Assembly (NCBI GenBank): GCA_963770245.1
Contig: CAVYOX010000008.1
Span: 1-64,000, forward strand
Origin: PALSA-270 sp963770245
Lineage (GTDB): Bacteria > Acidobacteriota > Terriglobia > Terriglobales > Acidobacteriaceae
Direction of reading: 5' to 3'
Length of the DNA: 64,000 nt
Part shown: positions 1 through 11,909 of the stretch, one piece after another
Layout: each line of letters starts with the position of its first letter
Position numbering within the stretch: the first letter of the stretch is position 1
Position numbers and translations under genes: made by a program
The notes under the pieces: model-generated
The model's input: the letters and a program-made list of their open reading frames with translations, nothing else
The model's database searches: none
Told to the model about the DNA's origin: nothing

Positions 1-2103
<2,103 letters not shown>

Positions 2104-2390
2104 ATAAAATTTACTCGACACACGGTGGCTTCGCCCGAAGCGATCGGCTTTTGGCCTTTCGCTCGTCAGCTCACCACCCCGCGCCTGGTAAATCGTATGG
2201 GCCTAATATTCCTGCTCCTCGCACGCAACATAGGGTTCGCTTCGCGCACCTTCGCGTTCTCGGTGACAATCGCTTTCGCTTTCGCCACCAAGGGCACTCC
2301 AGTCCAGAAGCGATCCGCGCTGCGTACACCAGCAGGTTTCTCTCAGGCACTCATAAAAATTTACAGCCTTGTAGATTGCCCAATCTATTC

Positions 2391-2400
2391 AGTTGTCAAA
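2391..2400 (-). promoter_or_regulatory. boxA-like rRNA antitermination site upstream of 23S
   Basis: The minus strand reads TTTGACAACT followed by GAATAG, close to the boxA core (TGCTCTTTGACA type) bound by NusB/NusE. The same ten bases recur on the same strand in the 16S leader at 4880-4889. One copy ahead of each large rRNA is the arrangement expected for rRNA antitermination. The function is inferred from sequence and position only. Confidence 0.6.
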
Positions 2401-2522
2401 TATCGTCCTCACCAGCTTGCGCTGGATCACCTCGCCTCAGCGAGTATGGATTTTCCCAACCTAGGGGTGTGCAACCCCCAGATTGCTCCAACCCAATGTT
2501 CGGCGCCAAGCGAGCTTCCTCA

Positions 2523-2544
2523 AACCGTGAACTGATTCACGGTT
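2523..2544. repeat. perfect hairpin in rRNA spacer
   Basis: AACCGTGAA and TTCACGGTT form a perfect 9-bp stem around the loop CTGA. There is no T-run beside it, so it does not look like an intrinsic terminator. It could be a processing structure or a short palindromic repeat. Confidence 0.6.
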
Positions 2545-2590
2545 GCCGCAATTGACGCCCAACGTTAGGCTGAACAGTTCCTCTAGTCTT

Positions 2591-2638
2591 AGTCTCTCCC
2601 GTGCTTAGTTTCTCCCGTGCCCAGTTTCTCCCGTGCTC
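2591..2638. repeat. three tandem 16-bp repeats in rRNA spacer
   Basis: Three consecutive 16-bp units start AGTCTCTCCC, AGTTTCTCCC and AGTTTCTCCC, each continuing GTGC plus two pyrimidines. They end about 46 bases from the 3' end of tRNA-Ala. Copy number could vary between strains; no coding role is visible. Confidence 0.75.
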
Positions 2639-2684
2639 ACTGCGATCGAGAGCACTCGTTCTCCGCTCACCCGCAGCGAGAATC

Positions 2685-2760
2685 TGGTGGAGCTGACCGG
2701 GATCGAACCGGTGGCCTCCTGGTTGCAAACCAGGCGCTCTCCCAGCTGAGCTACAGCCCC
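2685..2760 (-). tRNA. alaT: tRNA-Ala(TGC)
   Basis: The minus strand gives a complete 76-nt tRNA starting GGGGCTGTAGCTCAG and ending with encoded CCA. The anticodon stem CCTGG/CCAGG surrounds TTTGCAA, giving anticodon TGC. The T-arm GGTTCGATCC is intact. It sits in the 16S-23S spacer after tRNA-Ile, the classical position. Confidence 0.97.
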
Positions 2761-2821
2761 GACTTCAGCATGCAACGGTTGGCGCCCGGCCAAACCGCAG
2801 AATCCTCACTGCTGCTTTGCG

Positions 2822-2898
2822 TGGTGGGCCTGGGTAGACTTGAACTACCGACCTCACCCTTATCAGGGGTGCGCTCTAGCCACCTGAGCTACAGGCCC
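2822..2898 (-). tRNA. ileT: tRNA-Ile(GAT)
   Basis: The minus strand gives a 77-nt tRNA starting GGGCCTGTAGCTCAG and ending with encoded CCA. The anticodon stem ACCCC/GGGGT-type pairing encloses CTGATAA, anticodon GAT. The T-arm GGTAGTTCAAGTC is intact. It lies between 16S and tRNA-Ala on the same strand. Confidence 0.97.
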
Positions 2899-4751
<1,853 letters not shown>

Positions 4752-4879
4752 AAACCTGTTGTCTGCCGACGGGTAGTTGGCAGACTGCCACCATCTCCTC
4801 GAAAGAAATGGTGGTTCTATCTTGTGAGATCGCTCGGATTTCACCCGAGCCTTCCTCTCACGACTGGCACGTTCAACCT

Positions 4880-4894
4880 AGTTGTCAAAGAACC
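4880..4894 (-). promoter_or_regulatory. boxA-like antitermination site in 16S leader
   Basis: The minus strand reads GGTTCTTTGACAACT, a good match to the boxA core of rRNA leaders. It lies about 130 bases upstream of the 16S 5' end and shares TTTGACAACT with the spacer upstream of 23S. A NusB/NusE binding role is inferred. Confidence 0.65.
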
Positions 4895-4978
4895 GAATCG
4901 CCTTCCGCCTGAGCGGCGCGCTTTCAGTCCAATGCGGAGACACACAAGTGCGACTCCGCCTGTCCTCGAAACCTGTAC

Positions 4979-5008
4979 AAGCTATCTGCTTCCGGCGCTG
5001 ACTGTCAA
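4979..5008 (-). promoter_or_regulatory. candidate proximal rRNA promoter
   Basis: On the minus strand a perfect -35 TTGACA (5003-5008) is followed, after 18 bases, by a weak -10 TAGCTT (4979-4984). The predicted start near 4972 gives a leader of about 220 nt before 16S, with the boxA-like site inside it. The -10 is poor, so this needs start-site mapping. Confidence 0.4.
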
Positions 5009-5378
5009 TCCATTGCAGCAGTGGGATTTCCACTGCTTTTCCACATTGGAGACCAGTTCTCATTTGTCGGCCCTCAGTTCTCGGAGGACCTTCGGAGCGC
5101 GCAACGGACCGCTACCTCCGCACAAACACCAGTGCCCTTTCGGCACACGGCTGGTTCAGCACGAGCGCAGGCGGAAGTTGATAACTTGGAAAAAGACCCT
5201 TATTGGAGGTTCTTCGCGAAAAACGCTTAAACCCTTCGAGGAACTCTGTCCCCGAATGAATGCCCCGTGGCCGGAGCCGATTTGCAGGATTAACCTGTAT
5301 TTGCTTAGATGCTGGACAAGCGACGAGAGTTTCGACAAATTCGTCCAGCTAGCCACACACACTGCTCTCGGTGAATTC

Positions 5379-5408
5379 TTTATACCAGATGCATCCCGTA
5401 GAGCGCAA
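5379..5408 (-). promoter_or_regulatory. candidate distal rRNA promoter
   Basis: On the minus strand TTGCGC (5403-5408) and TATAAA (5379-5384) are 18 bases apart. It would act as an upstream tandem promoter about 620 nt before 16S. Tandem rRNA promoters are common, but this one is called from sequence alone. Confidence 0.35.
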
Positions 5409-5711
5409 GGGGGAGGGTTCACCGCCGCGTTTTTTTGCCGCGCCATGGTTTAGTCTTTTGATTCCCTTTGCGCTGCTCGCCGGTAAGGGCGGCGATTTCT
5501 CATCACCGGATCACGATCGGTAGCCGTTCGACCGACAGCACTCTAGAATCTCGGCCCAGATCGTGAGCCCGATCTGCGGTAGGCCGAAGGAAGCAAACTT
5601 GGGGCAGATGGGTTAGACTGCCACCGCCCTGCAGGTTCGCATTTCGGCCGCTTGCATCGCGTCCGAGGCAGCGCCGCAGGCTGGCAAGCGAAGCACCTCG
5701 AGGAGCACGCT

Positions 5712-6149
5712 ATGGCTGAGAAGTCTGCGCAGGATCTGGCGCATCACGTCCGCTTCGATCCCCCGTTCCATTTTTTCGTTCTTCCGGTTTTTGTCGCCTC
5801 CTGGGTGGCGAGCGTGGTCGCATTGGTGCGACATCCGGGCTTTCACTCGGCCTGGGAGGTAGTTTTCGCCATGGCGGCGCTCCTGGCCGTGACCAAGATT
5901 CGGACCAATGCGCTCAAGGTCCAGGACCGGGTCATTCGGCTGGAGGAGAGATTGCGATTGACCGCGCTGCTCGGGGAACCGGACCGTCCGCGGATCGCCG
6001 CACTCACCGAGCAGCAACTGATCGGACTGCGCTTTGCCTCGGACGAAGAAGTTGCCGGCCTCGTCCAGCGGGCATTGCGCGAAAATCTTTCCTGCAGCGA
6101 CATCAAGAAAGCGGTCCGCAGTTGGCGGCCTGACTACTGGCGGGTTTGA
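5712..6149 (+). CDS. DUF6526 family membrane protein
   Basis: This 145-residue protein of unknown function resembles the DUF6526 family: two hydrophobic segments near residues 20-40 and 47-65, then a charged C-terminal half with the sequences RLEERLRL and LTEQQLIGLRFASD. The start at 5712 is chosen over the longer frame at 5652 because AGGAG lies six bases before it (5701-5705) and the family begins with a short segment like MAEKSAQDL. It stands 36 bases upstream of acpS and may be co-transcribed. The biochemical role is unknown. Confidence 0.8.
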   Translation: MAEKSAQDLAHHVRFDPPFHFFVLPVFVASWVASVVALVRHPGFHSAWEVVFAMAALLAVTKIRTNALKVQDRVIRLEERLRLTALLGEPDRPRIAALTEQQLIGLRFASDEEVAGLVQRALRENLSCSDIKKAVRSWRPDYWRV

Positions 6150-6185
6150 ACCGTCTGAACCCCGGGGCTGTGCTACCTTGACTCG

Positions 6186-6563
6186 ATGATCGTCGGGACC
6201 GGCATCGACATTGCGGAAGTGCCGCGCATCGCCGAGAGCATTCAGCGCTTCGGCGATCGCTTCTTGCGCCGGGTCTTTACCGCGGACGAAATCCTCTACT
6301 GCGACTCCAAAGCCAACCGGGCGGAGCGCTATGCGGCGCGCTTCGCGGCCAAGGAAGCCGCCATGAAAGCCCTGGGCACCGGTTGGAGCCACGGAGTACG
6401 CTGGCGCGACCTCGAAGTGAAGCGCCAGCCGGGAGGGCGGCCGACACTTGCCTTCCATGGTAAGGCAGCGGAATTCGCCGCCCGGTTGGGCGCAAAACAC
6501 GTGGCGCTGTCGCTGTCCCACACCGCGGAGCAAGCCATCGCACAAGTGATTCTGGAGAACTGA
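6186..6563 (+). CDS. acpS: holo-[acyl-carrier-protein] synthase
   Basis: AcpS transfers the 4'-phosphopantetheine group of coenzyme A to a serine of apo-ACP, activating fatty acid synthesis. The 125-residue length is typical. The metal- and CoA-binding signatures are visible: GTGIDIAEVPRI at the N-terminus (Asp8) and RFAAKEAAMKALGTG (Glu near 58) in the middle. The C-terminal SLSHTAEQAIA strand also fits. Its ACP substrates are presumably the two acyl carrier proteins at 16.4-17.0 kb. It sits between a DUF6526 gene and a spermidine-synthase-like gene on the same strand. Confidence 0.96.
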   Translation: MIVGTGIDIAEVPRIAESIQRFGDRFLRRVFTADEILYCDSKANRAERYAARFAAKEAAMKALGTGWSHGVRWRDLEVKRQPGGRPTLAFHGKAAEFAARLGAKHVALSLSHTAEQAIAQVILEN

Positions 6564-6631
6564 AATCGCGGAAATGCGCGAGCCCGAAACCCGCCTCTGG
6601 TAGACTGTCGCATTCTTGCACCAAACGCCAA

Positions 6632-9040
6632 ATGCCCGCCCTCAGTGAAACCCGCGCCGCGGTTCCAGCGGCCGCCCGAGACCAGGCTCGAAACCGCGTG
6701 CTGCTGGCGGGAATCGGGCTCTCGAGTTTCTCGGCGCTGCTGCTCGAACTGGCGCTGACCCGCTTATTCTCCGTCGTGCTTTTTTACCACTTCGCCTTCC
6801 TGGCCATCTCGATTGCGCTGCTCGGTCTGGGCGCGGGGGGAGTGTTCGCCTATCTGGGCAAGCGGCGGCTCCTGCGCTTTGAAACCCGCCAGCTCATGGC
6901 CGGGCTCTCGGCCGCCAATGCCCTGATTGTGCCCTGTGTGCTCGAAGTCGTGCTGCGCATTCCCGTTTCTCTCGAGCTGTCGCGGCAAAACTTTCTTCGT
7001 CTGACTGCGATGTACCTGGTCTCCGCCATTCCTTTCTTCGTCACCGGCCTGCAATTCTCGATCGTGTTCGCGCGCGAATCGGCTCACATCCCGCACCTCT
7101 ACGGAGCGGATCTCACCGGGGGTGCGCTGGCGTGCCTGGGCATTGTCCCGCTGCTCAATTTCCTGGGAGGACCGAACACCATTTTGTTCGCCGGCGCAGT
7201 GGCTGCCGCGGCCGGCGCGGTGTGGGCAACGACCAGTGGCATGCGGAAGCTGACCTATCTGCTCGCCGCGGCTCTGCTGCTGGTCGTCGGGGCCAACCAT
7301 GCGGGGCGCATGATCGACGTGATCTACGCCAAGGGCGTGTTGCGCGACTCTTCCTGGGTGGAGTTCGCGCGCTGGAATGCAATCTCGCGGGTGGAGGTCG
7401 ACGACCAGGGCAACGCCAAGGCCATCGTCATCGACGCCGACGCTTCCACCTACATCATGAACGCCGATCCCCGGCAGTGGCAGGGTACAGCGTGGCAGAA
7501 GAATCTGATGGCTGCTCCTCCGGCACTGGCCAATGTGCTGCGGCCCCATGGAGCGTACGCCATCATCGGTCCGGGCGGCGGTGTGGACATCCTGCGCGCC
7601 GTGGCCAATGGCAGCCCCGATGTCACCGGGATCGAAATCAATCCCATCATCGCGAACACCATCATGCGCGGCCGCTACGCCGATTACGCCGATCACCTGT
7701 ATGAACGTCCCGACGTGCATATTTACGTCACCGACGGACGCTCCTTCGTCCGCAATGCCGGCCGGCAATATGACGTGGTGCAGATGACGCTGGTCGATAC
7801 CTGGGCCTCGACCGCGGCCGGCGCCTTCGCCTTGAGCGAAAACAGCCTCTACACGGTCGAAGCGTTTCAGGAATATTTCGAACACCTCAAGCCGGAGGGG
7901 ATGATCGCCATCACCCGCTGGGAATTCCAGCAGCCACGCGAGGCCTTGCGCGTGGTTTCAGTGGCCATCGAAGCGCTTCACCGTCTGGGCGTCGAGAATC
8001 CCGCCCGGAATTTCATCGTGGTTTCAGAAGGCGATCTCGATGAAGACGGGATCCCGGTGGTCGTGCTAGCAAAGAAAAGCGCCTTTACTCCGGAGGAGGA
8101 AGCGGCTGTCCGCGAGCATCTCGAGAACCGGGACCTGGCCGCGCTTTATCTGCCCTCCGAGCCCGGCGATAACGCATTCTCCCACTTGATTGCGAGCAAC
8201 GATCCCTACGCCTTCGCCCGCCAATATGCCTACAACGTCGCCCCGGTGAACGACAACGCCCCTTTCTTTTTCTTCACCGTGAAACTGAGCCAGCTTTTTC
8301 ATCAGGCCGGGTTGCAGCAGGGAATTGACTGGAAGGTCAATCTAGGGGTTGCCGTGCTCGGCATGGTGCTGCTCATTTCTCTGCTGGCGGTCGTGGCGTT
8401 TCTCATCGTCCCGCTGGCCGTGCGTGGCGGCGGCGGCCGACAACATGCGATGCGTTTGCTGTATTTCATTGCCGTCGGTCTGGGCTACATTCTGGTGGAA
8501 ATTGCTTTCATCCAGCGCTTCGTCCTTTTTCTCGGTCATCCCACCTACGCCTTGACGGTAGTCGTATTCCTGCTCCTTTTGGCCAGCGGCGGAGGAAGTC
8601 TGGCTTCCCGGCAATGGCTCGGCCAGTCCAGAAGCGCCTGGTTGGCGTTGCTCGGGATCGTGGCGGTCTTGCTGCTTTACGTGGGGATTCTCCCGGGACT
8701 GTTGAATGAGCTGGTGGGCTTGCCCTTCGTCCTGAAACTTCTGGTCAGCGCGGTCCTGCTCGCACCTCTCGGGTTCGCCATGGGAATGCCGTTTCCCACC
8801 GGCCTGAAGGCCTTAGCCAGTTTCCCGGCCCCGGATTTCTCCCGCGCCGAGACCAATCAAGCCGGTGAGAACGCGGTCGAATGGGCCTGGGCCATGAACG
8901 CCGCTTCGAGCGTTCTGGGCTCAGTTCTGGCCATGGTCATCGCGATTCAATACGGTCTTAACGTCACCCTGGCGTGCGGCGCTCTGGCCTATTTCATGGC
9001 CCTTCTCCTGACCGGGACGCTGCGCCGCCGAGGCGCCTAA
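6632..9040 (+). CDS. membrane-embedded spermidine-synthase-like protein
   Basis: This 802-residue protein has three parts: an N-terminal block of about seven hydrophobic segments (residues 22-230), a Rossmann methyltransferase-like domain (about 300-450), and a C-terminal block of about six further membrane segments (570-795). The middle domain has a glycine-rich SAM-binding loop, IIGPGGGVDILRA near residue 312, an acidic ribose-binding position in TGIEINPI, and YDVVQMTLVDTWAS. This architecture matches predicted spermidine synthases with membrane domains. The aminopropyl-transfer substrate is not established, and the usual catalytic segment is altered, so polyamine synthesis is only one possibility. 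Confidence 0.75.
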   Translation: MPALSETRAAVPAAARDQARNRVLLAGIGLSSFSALLLELALTRLFSVVLFYHFAFLAISIALLGLGAGGVFAYLGKRRLLRFETRQLMAGLSAANALIVPCVLEVVLRIPVSLELSRQNFLRLTAMYLVSAIPFFVTGLQFSIVFARESAHIPHLYGADLTGGALACLGIVPLLNFLGGPNTILFAGAVAAAAGAVWATTSGMRKLTYLLAAALLLVVGANHAGRMIDVIYAKGVLRDSSWVEFARWNAISRVEVDDQGNAKAIVIDADASTYIMNADPRQWQGTAWQKNLMAAPPALANVLRPHGAYAIIGPGGGVDILRAVANGSPDVTGIEINPIIANTIMRGRYADYADHLYERPDVHIYVTDGRSFVRNAGRQYDVVQMTLVDTWASTAAGAFALSENSLYTVEAFQEYFEHLKPEGMIAITRWEFQQPREALRVVSVAIEALHRLGVENPARNFIVVSEGDLDEDGIPVVVLAKKSAFTPEEEAAVREHLENRDLAALYLPSEPGDNAFSHLIASNDPYAFARQYAYNVAPVNDNAPFFFFTVKLSQLFHQAGLQQGIDWKVNLGVAVLGMVLLISLLAVVAFLIVPLAVRGGGGRQHAMRLLYFIAVGLGYILVEIAFIQRFVLFLGHPTYALTVVVFLLLLASGGGSLASRQWLGQSRSAWLALLGIVAVLLLYVGILPGLLNELVGLPFVLKLLVSAVLLAPLGFAMGMPFPTGLKALASFPAPDFSRAETNQAGENAVEWAWAMNAASSVLGSVLAMVIAIQYGLNVTLACGALAYFMALLLTGTLRRRGA

Positions 9041-9147
9041 GGTGAAGCCCTGCTAGCGGTCTGGTATGATTTCGTCAGCTTCACGGGTCATCGCGCTCAG
9101 AATCCACCATGGAGAGCCTTTCGTGACGGCGCTGCTCGGGGGAGAAC

Positions 9148-10227
9148 GTGCCTAGCCAGAAGCAGTTGAAGTGGTCCCAGCTCAAGGTCGGGCTCACGGT
9201 GCTGTTTGCCAGCATCACTTTGGCCGTTCTCGTCTTCCTCATGAGCAATACCGGCGGCCTTTTCACCCCCAAAATCCTTCTGCGATCGTACTTTGATAAC
9301 GCCAGCGGGTTGCGCCATGGCGCCCCGGTGCGGTTGAACGGGGTGGATATCGGTAATGTCGATGATATTCGCGTTGTATCGGACCCGAAGCGGAAGCTGA
9401 CTCCGGTCGAAGTAACCATGAAGATCAGCACCAAGTACCACGAAACCCTGCGCAAAGACTCTAACGCCGAACTCTCGACCGCCGGCGTGTTGGGCGAAAC
9501 CTATATCGATATCGACAGTGCCCAGGCTCACGGGGCCGAGGTCCAGGACGGAGACGAGCTACCTTCCCACGCCGTGGCCGATTTCGAGGACGTGGTCCGA
9601 GCCAGCCAGGGAACGCTGCAAAACCTGGATGCTCTGGAAAAGCGGATCGACCGCATTCTCGCCTTTGTGGAAAGCGGCAACGGCTCTGTAGGCAAACTGA
9701 TCTATGACCCTGCGCTCTACAACCGACTGGATGCCACCGTGAACCAGCTGCAGGGACTGATCGGTGAGGTCACCCAAGGCAATGGCACGTTGGGGAAACT
9801 GATCTCCGACGATGCTCTCTACAATAAGACGAATGGCACGATCGACAAGCTGAATGTCCTAATCGACGACCTGAACGCGGGCAAAGGAACGGCCGGAAAA
9901 CTTCTGAAAGACGAGACCATTTACAACAACGCCAACCAGACCATTGCAAACGTCAAGCAGCTTACCGACGACATCCAGGCGGGTAAGGGTGCGATCGGCA
10001 AACTCGCCAAGGATCAGGAGTTTGCCAACAAGTTGCAGAACACGATAGACAAGCTCTCCGCCATCACCGACCGACTGGCTGCCGGGGAGGGCACGGCGGG
10101 CAAATTGTTGCAGGATCCCGCTCTCTACAACAACTCAAATCAGATGCTGGTCGAGGCCCGCGAACTGGTAAAAGCCATTCGGGAAGATCCCAAGAAGTAT
10201 CTGACCCTTCGCGTCAAGGTCTTCTAG
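9148..10227 (+). CDS. MlaD/MCE family lipid-transport protein with 34-residue repeats
   Basis: MCE proteins bind lipids at the inner membrane and feed ABC-type transporters of the Mla/Mce type. The 359-residue protein has one N-terminal membrane helix (residues 12-33), an MCE domain (about 42-140, with YFDNASGLRHGAPVRLNG) and a C-terminal helical region. That region holds five repeats with an exact 34-residue period, marked by GxGxxGKL at residues 177, 211, 245, 279 and 313. The start is GTG at 9148, behind GGGGGAG at 9138-9144. No permease or ATPase gene is adjacent, so its partners must be encoded elsewhere. Confidence 0.88.
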   Translation: MPSQKQLKWSQLKVGLTVLFASITLAVLVFLMSNTGGLFTPKILLRSYFDNASGLRHGAPVRLNGVDIGNVDDIRVVSDPKRKLTPVEVTMKISTKYHETLRKDSNAELSTAGVLGETYIDIDSAQAHGAEVQDGDELPSHAVADFEDVVRASQGTLQNLDALEKRIDRILAFVESGNGSVGKLIYDPALYNRLDATVNQLQGLIGEVTQGNGTLGKLISDDALYNKTNGTIDKLNVLIDDLNAGKGTAGKLLKDETIYNNANQTIANVKQLTDDIQAGKGAIGKLAKDQEFANKLQNTIDKLSAITDRLAAGEGTAGKLLQDPALYNNSNQMLVEARELVKAIREDPKKYLTLRVKVF

Positions 10228-10638
10228 GTCGGCTGGTCGTTTCAACCCCTGGGGCTCGGCTTATGGCTTTGTTTTGAACGGTCCAGCGCTAAAGCCCTGC
10301 AATCGTCTGCAACGCCTTAGGACCGTGGTCCGGTCCCCGGAGAGATGCCAGGGGAACTGGTCAGGACCACACCAAAGTTCTGATCGCACCTGGTGCCGGG
10401 ATCAGCACTCTGCTATACTCAGTGAGTCGTCGTTGTTACGGTTCGCTCGTCACGCGGTGATCCGCTGTTTGGATCAGATCAGTTGTGGGCTTAGATCCGT
10501 CGTTGGATCCGATCAACCTTCCGCTTTTCCTGCCTGCCGTTTAGTTCAACACCCAAAATTAATGTGAGCGGCATGGGAACCCATGACGAGAGTCTGAGTG
10601 TCTGACGACACGCCCCTCCAGAAAGAATTCAAGCTCGA
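10228..10638 (+). other. intergenic region and long leader of helicase gene
   Basis: This 411-base gap has no credible gene; a frame at 10274-10567 has no recognisable protein content. It contains a hairpin with outer arms GTGGTCC (10325-10331) and GGACCAC (10364-10370) and inner CCCC/GGGG pairing, which could end the MlaD transcript although no T-run follows. It then holds an extended -10 promoter and about 210 bases of leader with a CATGGG/CCCATG palindrome (10572-10585) and two copies of TTGGATCnGATCA. Confidence 0.55.
10391..10419 (+). promoter_or_regulatory. extended -10 promoter candidate for helicase gene
   Basis: TGCTATACT (10411-10419) is an extended -10 element of the TGn-TATACT type; the -35 at 10391-10396 (TGGTGC) is weak, as is usual for extended -10 promoters. 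The predicted start near 10426 leaves a leader of about 210 nt. Confidence 0.5.
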
Positions 10639-11835
10639 ATGACAACTTTTGCAGCCCTACCGCTTTCTCCTGCTTTACAGCAGAAGCTGGCGGCAGCTCA
10701 ATTTACCACTCCCACCCCCATTCAGGCGCAAGCCATCCCGCATGCCCTAGCCGGCAAGGACGTCATGGCCACGGCGCAGACCGGAACCGGCAAAACCCTG
10801 GCCTTCCTGGTGCCCATCATCGAACGGTTGCAGCAAGAACCGGTGCGCCAGATACACGCTTTGGTGCTGCTGCCCACTCGCGAACTGGCCATGCAAGTCA
10901 ACGCCGAGTACGAGAACCTTCGCAGCCGGAACCTGTCGAAGTCGGCGCTCGTGATTGGCGGCCTTTCGGAAAAAGCGCAGATTGCAGCCTTGCGCTCCGG
11001 GGCGAGTCTGGTCATCGCCACCCCGGGACGGCTGCAGGACTTCATCACTCGCAAGCTGGTCGATCTGCGGCAGCTGAAGATCCTGGTTCTCGATGAGGCT
11101 GACCGCATGATGGATATGGGTTTTCTGCCCGCCATCCGTCGCATTGTCGAGGTGCTGCCACAACGCAGGCAGACGCTCTGTTTCTCGGCCACCATGGAGC
11201 AATCGGTCGCCGGGCTGGTGCATGACTCCATGCGCGACCCGGTTCGGGTCGCTGCCGGCTCAGTCCTCAAACCGGTGGAAAGCGTGCAGCTTCAGGCCTT
11301 CGAAGTGCGCCCCACCGAAAAAATGGATGTCCTGCGTCAGTTGCTGTATTCCGAGAAGGGGCAAACCCTGGTGTTCGCGCGCACCAAGCGCAGTACCGAG
11401 CGGCTGGCCAAGGAATTGATGCGCGATGGTTTCTCCGCGGCCATGATTCACGGCGATCGGTCGCAGTCGCAACGCAACGGAGCGCTGGCTGGATTTCAGC
11501 AAGGCCGCTTCAAGATTCTGGTCGCCACCGACGTAGCCTCCCGCGGATTGCATGTGGATGACGTCGCGCACGTAATCAATTACGATCTGCCGAACCTGGC
11601 GGAAGATTTCATCCATCGCGTCGGACGCACCGGGCGCATGGGTTGCCCGGGCCTGGCTTCGACGCTAGTCGCGGGAGCCGAGGTTCTTGGACTGAGGCAG
11701 ATTGAGCGCTCGCTGCAGTTGCGCATCGAACGCAAGCGGGTGGATTGGTCGGTCACCGAACTGCCCAAACGGATTGTGCAGAACACATTGGCATCGCGAA
11801 CCTTGACGGCTCTGCCGGGCGAGGTTTTTGCCTAG
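10639..11835 (+). CDS. DEAD-box ATP-dependent RNA helicase
   Basis: This 398-residue protein unwinds RNA using ATP. All core motifs are present: the Q motif PTPIQAQAIPHAL, motif I ATAQTGTGKT, Ia PTRELAMQV, Ib TPGR, motif II DEAD, motif III SAT, and motif VI HRVGRTGRMG near residue 327. It ends soon after the second RecA domain, so it lacks the long basic tail of CsdA/DeaD and is closer to the RhlE type. The long structured leader would suit cold-shock or growth-linked control, but that is inference. Confidence 0.93.
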   Translation: MTTFAALPLSPALQQKLAAAQFTTPTPIQAQAIPHALAGKDVMATAQTGTGKTLAFLVPIIERLQQEPVRQIHALVLLPTRELAMQVNAEYENLRSRNLSKSALVIGGLSEKAQIAALRSGASLVIATPGRLQDFITRKLVDLRQLKILVLDEADRMMDMGFLPAIRRIVEVLPQRRQTLCFSATMEQSVAGLVHDSMRDPVRVAAGSVLKPVESVQLQAFEVRPTEKMDVLRQLLYSEKGQTLVFARTKRSTERLAKELMRDGFSAAMIHGDRSQSQRNGALAGFQQGRFKILVATDVASRGLHVDDVAHVINYDLPNLAEDFIHRVGRTGRMGCPGLASTLVAGAEVLGLRQIERSLQLRIERKRVDWSVTELPKRIVQNTLASRTLTALPGEVFA

Positions 11836-11909
11836 CGGCGGGTGGCGACATCCACCGACCCGCTCGCGGCAGGATGCCGCCCCTATCCTTGGCCTGGGCT
11901 GCCGCCCGT

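Larger units (their letters stand above)
2104..2684 (-). other. tRNA-Ala to 23S transcribed spacer
   Basis: This 581-base spacer has no credible gene. It holds three visible structures, listed separately: a boxA-like antitermination site (2391-2400), a perfect 9-bp hairpin (2523-2544) and three tandem 16-bp repeats (2591-2638). It is longer than many tRNA-23S spacers. The flanking operon structure means it should be transcribed and removed during rRNA processing. Confidence 0.8.
4752..5711 (-). other. rRNA operon leader and promoter region
   Basis: This 960-base stretch has no credible gene; open frames at 4671-5453 and 5156-5446 have no recognisable protein content. Next to the 16S start are two hairpins on the minus strand (arms 4761-4767/4779-4785 and 4788-4794/4808-4814), plausible processing stems. 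Further upstream are a boxA-like site and two sigma-70-like promoters, listed separately. The part from about 5410 to 5711 is the divergent gap before the DUF6526 gene and shows nothing else recognisable. Confidence 0.6.

Noticed and set aside
5613..6545. A 310-codon minus-strand frame
   Set aside because: It is antisense to the DUF6526 and acpS genes, which have clear family features and ribosome sites.
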